From an uncultured Oscillospiraceae bacterium (GTDB lineage Bacteria; Bacillota; Clostridia; Oscillospirales; Oscillospiraceae): 64,000 nucleotides of DNA. Each line of letters starts with the position of its first letter. Within the stretch, counting starts at the first letter, position 1. The stretch spans positions 62,001 to 126,000 of the forward strand of contig CANROC010000009.1 of the NCBI GenBank assembly GCA_947632175.1, given 5' to 3'. Position numbers and translations under genes: made by a program. Shown one piece after another: positions 58,353-64,000 of this stretch. The notes beneath the pieces were generated by a model. It made no database searches. It saw only the letters and a list, made by a program, of their open reading frames with translations, and was not told where the DNA came from.

Positions 58353-60755
58353 TCATGGCATGAAATTTCTACAAGTCGTTTTTCCCGCACCCCCCATCGC
58401 CACCCTCAGCACGTTCCGTGCCGAGCGCTGGAGCTCGGCGCGGGTAAGGCCGTCCTCCCTGCCCAGGGAGGCAAGCTGGGAGGCGTCGAATTTATACCGT
58501 TTTTGCAGGGGCGTCATGTTTCCCGGCATGAGGACGTCCACCTGGGCGCGGACGCGGTAAGCGTTGTCGGTGAGGAGCGGAAATTCGGGACTTTGGGCGC
58601 GGCGCATCCACCAGTCGGTGACGACACAGCCGTCAAAGCCCCACTCGCCCCGCAAAACCGTGGTCGCCAGGTCGTAGTTATAGTGGCTCCAGACGCCGTT
58701 TATCTTGTTGTAGCTGGTCATGAGGCACCGGGGGCGGCCCTCCCGGACGCAGAGCTCGAAGTTTTTGAGATAGATTTCCCGCAAAGCCCGCCGGGAGACG
58801 CGGCTGTCGTTATAATTGCGGTTAAATTCCTGGTTGTTGCAGGCGAAGTGCTTGGGGCACGCCGCCGCGCCGCCTTGCTGGATGCCCCGCACCGCCGCGG
58901 CGGCGGTACGGCCGGAGAGCAGGGGGTCCTCGGAATAATACTCAAAATTCCGGCCGCACAGGGGGTCACGGTGGATGTTGAGCCCCGGCGAAAGGATCAC
59001 GTCCACGCCGAAGCGCCGCGCCTCCTCCCCCACCAGGGTAAAGACGCGCTCCGTGAGCTCCAAATTCCAGGCGCAGGCGACGGCGGTGCCGCAGGGGAGG
59101 AGCGTGGCGCGGCGGGCAAGGCGCAGGCCGGAGGGCCCGTCGGCGGTGATGACAGGCGGGATACCCCGGTCACGCAAAGCTTTGGTGATGCCCCCGAAGG
59201 CCCCGGCGTTGCCGGGGGCGCCGAGACTTGAGTTCATGGCCCCCTCGCCTCTGGTGAGGTCGGCAAGCTCCCGGTCGGAGAGCTGGGCGATGAACGCGTC
59301 CAGGGTGTGCCGCCCCGCCTTCACGTCCTCGAAGGTGATGCCCCGGTCCCCGGTGGGCGGGATCTCCCGGGGCAGCTCCGCCAGAATGCGCGCCCGCAGG
59401 TTCCCGGACCCCTCCCCCGCCGGGGCGCACGCCTCCCGGCACTGTCTCACAACCAGCGTCTCTGGTAAGTCGAAGGCGAAGACCTCGTTGTCCGTCAGGC
59501 AGTCGGTGCCCAGGAAAAACCGGTACGTCCCCGCCTCCAGGACGAAGGCGTCGGGATGCCCCGTGACGCCGGTGTCGTCGTAGGAGGCGAAGAGCTCGTA
59601 GGGCACGGCGATCTCCACCGTCCCCGTCTCCCCCGGCGGCAGGAGCGCGGTCTTTTGGAAGCCGCACAGGCTCCGTTTGGCCTTGCCCAGCGCCCCCTGG
59701 GGCGCGGAGACGTAGAGCTGGACCGTCTCTTTCCCCGGCGCGTCCCCGGTGTTGGCGACGGCGGCCAGGACAGCAAGCTCCCGCTCGCCCTGACGGACGC
59801 CGGCAAGGCGCACATCGAAGCTCGTATAGCCCAGCCCGAAGCCAAAGGGGTAGAGCACCTTGTTCGGGGCGAAAGTCACGAAGTGCCGGTAGCCCACGTA
59901 GATGCCCTCGGCGTAGTCGTTGAAGTCCTTCCCGCCGAAATTTTTGGCGGAGGGGTAGTCTTCATAGCTCCGCGCCACGGTGTCCGCCAGCTTCCCGGAG
60001 GGGGAGACGCGCCCGGACAGCACGTCCGCTATGGCGTTCCCGCTCTCCTGCCCCAGCTGCCAGACGTAGAGGATGGCGTCCAGTCGGTACTCCTCCGTAA
60101 AGGCCATGTCGATGACATTGCCGCAGTTTAAGAGGAGCGCTACCCGGTCAAAGGCGGCGGTGACCTTTCGGAGCATGTCCCGCTCCGTGGCGGTGAGGTA
60201 ATAGCTTCCCTCCGTGAGCTTGTTTTCCCGGTCCTCCCCGGCGGCGCGGCCGATGACCACCAGCGCCAGGTCCGCGCGCTTTCGCGCGTCCCGCACCGTC
60301 TCCTCCGAAAGCGGCATCTCCTCGTGGTTGTAGGGCCAGTTGCCCCAGTAGCCGTGGCTCGCCTCGTTCTCCGGGCGGGACGCCCAGTCGTCGTAGAGGC
60401 TCTTGAGGGCCTTGTCGTACCGCACTCCGGCCCGGTCCAGGCCCTCGAAGAACCCCACGGTGTAGGACGGATGGACGTCGCCGCCGGACCCGTAGCCCAC
60501 GGTGAACCAATCCCGCTGGACGCGGCCAAAGACGGCCGCCGTCTCGTTTTCCCGGATGGGCAGGGCGCGGCGGTCGTTTTTCAAAAGCACGATGCCCTCC
60601 GTGGCCAGCGCCCGGACGGCCTCGGGCATCCCCGGCGTCACGTCACTGCCACCGGAGGCGCGGTTCTCCTCCTGGGCCAGCCCCGACCCCATGAGCCGGT
60701 TGACGGCCAGGGCCAGCTTCTTCTCGATCTTCTTTCTCAAAACGCCTTTTTTCAT
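58353..60755 (-). CDS. Glycoside hydrolase family 3 enzyme with swapped domain order
   Basis: 800-residue predicted intracellular beta-glycosidase, no signal peptide. The usual C-terminal alpha/beta domain comes first (TEGIVLLKNDRRALPI near residue 50, LLLNCGN, YPFGFGLGYTSF), then a fibronectin-III-like domain (about 340-440), and the catalytic barrel last (about 500-780). The barrel has ITADGPSGLRL, KHFACNNQEFNRN and the nucleophile region CVVTDWWMRR. Such inverted GH3 enzymes are known in Ruminococcus and Butyrivibrio. The ATG at 60755 overlaps the GH2 stop and has GGAG upstream. Substrate is probably a beta-glucoside or related oligosaccharide. Confidence 0.9.
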   Translation of the reverse strand: MKKGVLRKKIEKKLALAVNRLMGSGLAQEENRASGGSDVTPGMPEAVRALATEGIVLLKNDRRALPIRENETAAVFGRVQRDWFTVGYGSGGDVHPSYTVGFFEGLDRAGVRYDKALKSLYDDWASRPENEASHGYWGNWPYNHEEMPLSEETVRDARKRADLALVVIGRAAGEDRENKLTEGSYYLTATERDMLRKVTAAFDRVALLLNCGNVIDMAFTEEYRLDAILYVWQLGQESGNAIADVLSGRVSPSGKLADTVARSYEDYPSAKNFGGKDFNDYAEGIYVGYRHFVTFAPNKVLYPFGFGLGYTSFDVRLAGVRQGERELAVLAAVANTGDAPGKETVQLYVSAPQGALGKAKRSLCGFQKTALLPPGETGTVEIAVPYELFASYDDTGVTGHPDAFVLEAGTYRFFLGTDCLTDNEVFAFDLPETLVVRQCREACAPAGEGSGNLRARILAELPREIPPTGDRGITFEDVKAGRHTLDAFIAQLSDRELADLTRGEGAMNSSLGAPGNAGAFGGITKALRDRGIPPVITADGPSGLRLARRATLLPCGTAVACAWNLELTERVFTLVGEEARRFGVDVILSPGLNIHRDPLCGRNFEYYSEDPLLSGRTAAAAVRGIQQGGAAACPKHFACNNQEFNRNYNDSRVSRRALREIYLKNFELCVREGRPRCLMTSYNKINGVWSHYNYDLATTVLRGEWGFDGCVVTDWWMRRAQSPEFPLLTDNAYRVRAQVDVLMPGNMTPLQKRYKFDASQLASLGREDGLTRAELQRSARNVLRVAMGGAGKTTCRNFMP

Positions 60756-63058
60756 GTCCGGCTCCTCGCGTAAAGCTCCGCCGGCTCTAGGCCCTCGCCC
60801 TCGACCCGGACGGTCATCTCTCCCCCGTCGGGGATCACCACGGCCAGGGCCCTGCCCCGGTACGTCTCGTATTCGCCGCTGAGAAAACGGCTCTCCGTCC
60901 TGGGGGCGGCGCTGCCGAAGGCGAGAAGCGTCCCGCCGGCGACGGTGACGCGCAAAATCCTGTCCGCGCCGGCCTCTATGACGCCGTTTTCCCCGATGAG
61001 GTCCACGTGGATAAACTGAAGCCTGCCCGCGAAGGCCCCGCCCTCCGGCCTGAGGCCGATGGAGAGCTTCCCGGCGGCGGAGGTGAGGGACGATTCGGCG
61101 ATTTTGTTCCCCGCCCCGTCCTCCGCCACGGCCCGGAGGGTACCGGGGGTATAGGGGAGGTCGAAGACGGCCACGCAGTTTTCGGTGGGAGCGGAGCCCA
61201 CCGGCTCGCCGTTCAAAAAGAGGGCGATCCGAGGGGCCTGGGAGACCACTTCGACCCTGGTGGGAACCCCCTCCGACCCCCGCCAGGACCATGTCGGAAC
61301 CCCCTCGGACCCCCGCCAGGGACCCTTATAGAGAGGGGTTTTTTCGGGTCTCGGAGGCGTGGAGGCGATGTAAGGCGTCTTGCGGACGCCCCAGACCGTC
61401 ATGGCAAGACCGCCCTCGGCGTTGTCGTCGCCCAGGATGTCGAAGGCCCCGGCGTCCGCCAGGAGCCAGGGGTAGGGCTTGGCGAAGGCCATGGCGTCCG
61501 GGGAATCGCTCCAGGCCCCCAGGCCCGTCTCCCCCAGGTAGTCCCAGGCCGTCCACATGAAGTCCCCGATGAGGTAAGGAGTCTTCTCCACCGCCGCCCA
61601 GTTCTCCGCCAGCATCCAGGGGAAGGTCTCGCTCCCCACGATGACGCGCCCCGGGTGGAGCGCCCCGTCCGGGGCATAGCGGGGGGAGGCGTAGTTGTAG
61701 CCGGCGATGTCCACGATGTCCAGATAGGGCGAGACGGCCCGGTCGGCCTCGTCGCTTGCGGACACGTCCAGCATCCCGTGGAACTGCCGCGCCATCAGGG
61801 CGTTGAAGGAGGCGCTGTCGGTGACGGGAGACTCCTCCCAGGGGTCGGGCACGCCGTGGGCGCGCCGCCAGGAGCCCAGGAGGATGGGGTAGTTGGCCCC
61901 GGTGGTGACGGGGCGGTCAGGGTCCAGCCCGTGGAGGGTATCCGTCAGGGCACGGGCCAGCCGAAGGCCCCGCTCCTCCCCCGGCTCGGAGACCTCGTTG
62001 CCGACAGACCACATCACCACGCTGGGGTGGTCGTAGTCCTTGTCCACCATGGCCGTGAGGTCCCGCCGCCAGTTTTCCTCAAACCGGTCGGCGTAGTCGA
62101 AGGGGGTCTTATGGCGGTACCACATGTCCCACGCCTCGTCCATGACATAGACGCCTAGGGCGTCACAGGCGTCCAGCATACTTTTGGACGCCGGGTAGTG
62201 GGTGGAGCGGATGGCGTTGAAGCCGGCGGCCTTGAGGCGGCGGACACGCCGCCACTCCGCCTCCGGGAAGCTGCGCGCGCCTAGGATGCCGTTGTCGTGG
62301 TGGACGCAGCCGCCCCGGAGCTTGACGGTCTTTCCGTTGACGCGAAAGCCGGCGGCGTCCCAGGCGAGGGTGCGGATGCCAAAGGAGACGCTGGCGGTGT
62401 CGCCGCTTGGAAGAACGGCGCGGCAGGTGTAAAGGTGGGGCGTCTCGTCGCTCCAGAGCTTGGCGCCGGGGACGGCGAGGGTCACGCGCTCCCCCTCCCC
62501 GGAGGCCACAAGGTCGTCGCCGTCCAGGATGTCGATGTGGACCCACCGCCCCGCGCTGACCTCGATGACGGCGGGGTCGTGGGAGAGGGTCCTGATTTTC
62601 AAATCGTAGGGCCCGATGTGCTCCCGCTCCCCCAGCCAGAGGAAGACGGGGCGGTGGAGGCCCGCGCCGGAGTAAAAGCGGGAGTTGGGAAGGCCCGTGC
62701 CGTCCACGCGGACGAGGAGGGTGTTCTCCTCCCCCGGCCGCACGCCGTCGCCGGGGATGAGAAACTGGCTGTACCCGTAAGCGCAGCCGCCCACAGGCTC
62801 GCCGTTTAAGAAGACCTCCGCCATGGGGCAGGCGGCCTCGAACTCGAAGAGCACGGACTTGCGCCGCCAGCTTTCCGGGGCCGTGAAGGTCTTTTCGTAG
62901 AGGTAGACTCCGCCCTCGAACCAGGCGTTGCCGGGGCCGCCGGGGCCGTCAGGCCGTCGGGCCTCCGTCTGCATGGCGTCGTGGGGCAGGAGGACGGAGA
63001 CAGGCGCGGCGCCCTCCTTGCGGAACGTCCAGCCGGTGTTGAAATCGAATCTTTGCAT
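60752..63058 (-). CDS. Glycoside hydrolase family 2 beta-galactosidase-like enzyme
   Basis: 768-residue GH2 enzyme, no signal peptide. An N-terminal sugar-binding domain (WFEGGVYLYEKTF, ACPMAEVFLNGE) and an Ig-like domain lead to the barrel, with acid/base glutamate in WSVGNEVSE near residue 375 and nucleophile glutamate in VIVGSETFPW near residue 480. A DUF4982-like C-terminal part follows. Near residues 590-612 a tandem WRGSEGVPT unit appears twice, an apparent in-frame duplication in a linker. The ATG at 63058 has AAAGGGGG upstream. Encoded with the GH3 gene for oligosaccharide breakdown. Confidence 0.9.
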   Translation of the reverse strand: MQRFDFNTGWTFRKEGAAPVSVLLPHDAMQTEARRPDGPGGPGNAWFEGGVYLYEKTFTAPESWRRKSVLFEFEAACPMAEVFLNGEPVGGCAYGYSQFLIPGDGVRPGEENTLLVRVDGTGLPNSRFYSGAGLHRPVFLWLGEREHIGPYDLKIRTLSHDPAVIEVSAGRWVHIDILDGDDLVASGEGERVTLAVPGAKLWSDETPHLYTCRAVLPSGDTASVSFGIRTLAWDAAGFRVNGKTVKLRGGCVHHDNGILGARSFPEAEWRRVRRLKAAGFNAIRSTHYPASKSMLDACDALGVYVMDEAWDMWYRHKTPFDYADRFEENWRRDLTAMVDKDYDHPSVVMWSVGNEVSEPGEERGLRLARALTDTLHGLDPDRPVTTGANYPILLGSWRRAHGVPDPWEESPVTDSASFNALMARQFHGMLDVSASDEADRAVSPYLDIVDIAGYNYASPRYAPDGALHPGRVIVGSETFPWMLAENWAAVEKTPYLIGDFMWTAWDYLGETGLGAWSDSPDAMAFAKPYPWLLADAGAFDILGDDNAEGGLAMTVWGVRKTPYIASTPPRPEKTPLYKGPWRGSEGVPTWSWRGSEGVPTRVEVVSQAPRIALFLNGEPVGSAPTENCVAVFDLPYTPGTLRAVAEDGAGNKIAESSLTSAAGKLSIGLRPEGGAFAGRLQFIHVDLIGENGVIEAGADRILRVTVAGGTLLAFGSAAPRTESRFLSGEYETYRGRALAVVIPDGGEMTVRVEGEGLEPAELYARSRT

Positions 63059-63083
63059 CAAAGCGCCCCCTTTCATTTTTTCC

Positions 63084-63145
63084 ATTGTAATCCGGCGCAA
63101 AGGAGCTGTCAAGCGGTTGTGTTTTTGGGAAAAAACATGTATAAT
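63084..63145. promoter_or_regulatory. Back-to-back promoters for the GH2-GH3 operon and fbp
   Basis: Minus strand: TTGACA (63112-63107), 17-bp spacer, TACAAT (63089-63084), to GH2. Plus strand: TTGTGT (63117-63122), 17-bp spacer, TATAAT (63140-63145), to fbp. The -35 boxes are 4 bp apart, so one regulator could affect both. Confidence 0.75.
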
Positions 63146-63176
63146 ACTTGTAAAATGGGAAAAAGGAGCGGATCGT

Positions 63177-64000
63177 ATGCCGGAAACAAGTCAGGAGCTG
63201 CGCTATCTTCAGAGCCTCGCCCAGCGCTTCCCCACCATCGCCTCCGCCGCCAGCGAGATCATCCGCATCGAGGCGGTGCTGAAGCTTCCCAAGGGAACGG
63301 AGCACTTCATGTCCGATCTCCACGGGGAGAACGAGGCGTTCATCCATATCCTCAACAACGCCTCCGGGTACATCCGGGAGAAGATCGACACGGTGTTCGG
63401 GGAGGAGCTGCCGGCCGGCGAGCGGGCGGACCTTGCCACGCTCATCTACTACCCGGAAAAGAAGCTTCCCGCCCTGAAGCTGGCCCAGACGGACCTCCAG
63501 GTGTGGTATAAGCGGACGCTCATGGAGCTCATGACCCTCTGCCGGTTCGTCTCCTCCAAGCATACCCGCGCCCACGTGCGCAAATGTCTGCCCCAAAGCT
63601 GTGCCTACGTGCTGGACGAGCTTCTCCACGCCCACTTTGAGGACCACAACAAGAAGCTCTACTACGAGACGATCATGGACTCCATCATCGCCTACCACCG
63701 GGCGGACGCCTATATCCTCCGCTTTTGCGAGCTTATCAAGCGGCTGGCGGTGGACAGGCTTCACATCGTGGGGGACCTCTTCGACCGGGGACCCAGGCCG
63801 GACCTCATCCTGGAGCGGCTCATCGAGCACCACGACGTGGACATCCAGTGGGGCAACCACGACGTTGTCTGGATGGGCGCCGCCGCGGGAAGCCCCGTGT
63901 GCGTGCTGACGGTGCTGAAAACCACCTTCGCCTACAACAACACGGACACTTTGGAGCACGGCTACGGCATCACTCTCCGGGAGCTGGACCACCTGGCCCA
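63177..64000 (+). CDS. fbp: Fructose-1,6-bisphosphatase, firmicute class III, cut by window edge
   Basis: Gluconeogenic phosphatase of the class III type. The first 274 residues are present. Metal-binding motifs are FMSDLHGENEAF near residue 44, HIVGDLFDRGPRPD near residue 197 and WGNHDVVWMG near residue 226, of the calcineurin-like superfamily. The remaining roughly 370 residues lie beyond the window. The ATG at 63177 has AAAAGGAG upstream. Confidence 0.94.
   Translation, partial: MPETSQELRYLQSLAQRFPTIASAASEIIRIEAVLKLPKGTEHFMSDLHGENEAFIHILNNASGYIREKIDTVFGEELPAGERADLATLIYYPEKKLPALKLAQTDLQVWYKRTLMELMTLCRFVSSKHTRAHVRKCLPQSCAYVLDELLHAHFEDHNKKLYYETIMDSIIAYHRADAYILRFCELIKRLAVDRLHIVGDLFDRGPRPDLILERLIEHHDVDIQWGNHDVVWMGAAAGSPVCVLTVLKTTFAYNNTDTLEHGYGITLRELDHLA

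Overview
The window is high-GC, densely coded DNA from a low-G+C-phylum (Firmicutes) anaerobe. It most resembles a gut clostridium of the Oscillospiraceae/Ruminococcaceae kind; this is inference from gene content. Supporting content: a firmicute class-III fructose-bisphosphatase, a BlaI/M56 pair, SLH-anchored and BspA-type surface proteins, a CBS-DRTGG family II pyrophosphatase, ECF sigma/anti-sigma pairs, an inverted-order GH3 glucosidase and a riboswitch-controlled cobalamin locus. Promoters are mostly clear sigma-A types with a 17-bp spacer, and several fix start codons.

Layout. 1-10.6 kb: housekeeping (cysteine desulfurase, MtaB, SerC-SerA, a lipid kinase, a YmdB-like phosphodiesterase, a SUV3-like helicase, a P-loop kinase, a DUF362 protein). 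11-18.4 kb: pyrophosphatase, RecQ, a secreted M3-like peptidase with SLH repeats, and an LRR lipoprotein. 18.4-23.8 kb: a palindromic MITE-like element, a Crp/Fnr-led ABC uptake operon, and an ECF sigma/anti-sigma/lipoprotein set. 23.9-31.7 kb: a heterodimeric ABC exporter, a second ECF sigma gene followed by a broken anti-sigma gene, and a lower-GC BlaI/M56 pair. 32.2-41.3 kb: a cobalamin riboswitch followed by btuFCD-type transport and cbiA-cbiB-cobD-cobQ-cobO. 44.7-48.3 kb: a second cobalamin operon on the minus strand (cobT, cobU, cobS, a short cobU-like gene, cobC), led by a small HNH-repeat-like gene. 48.5-58.3 kb: regulators (XRE, MarR, XRE-TPR), a hydrolase, a GNAT enzyme, HtrA with its adjacent two-component system, and a glutathione peroxidase/flavodoxin pair. 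58.4-64 kb: GH3 and GH2 glycosidases divergent from fbp.

The two cobalamin operons together cover corrinoid uptake, a,c-diamidation, adenosylation, cobyric acid formation, aminopropanol attachment and nucleotide-loop assembly. No corrin-ring genes are present, so the window encodes salvage and late steps only.

Between the cobalamin operons lies the most unusual region. A 1.3-kb island (about 43202-44514) is bracketed by a perfect 45-bp direct repeat. It contains a small stand-alone HNH endonuclease gene; a roughly 180-nt upstream segment that folds into nested long-range helices; a short minus-strand RNA with a near-ideal promoter, a 5' hairpin and a terminator hairpin; and a downstream array of GC-rich hairpins. 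It is a candidate HNH-endonuclease-plus-structured-RNA mobile element. The same intergenic space, and four other gaps, carry a family of mosaic palindromic repeats, some copies of which supply Rho-independent terminators.
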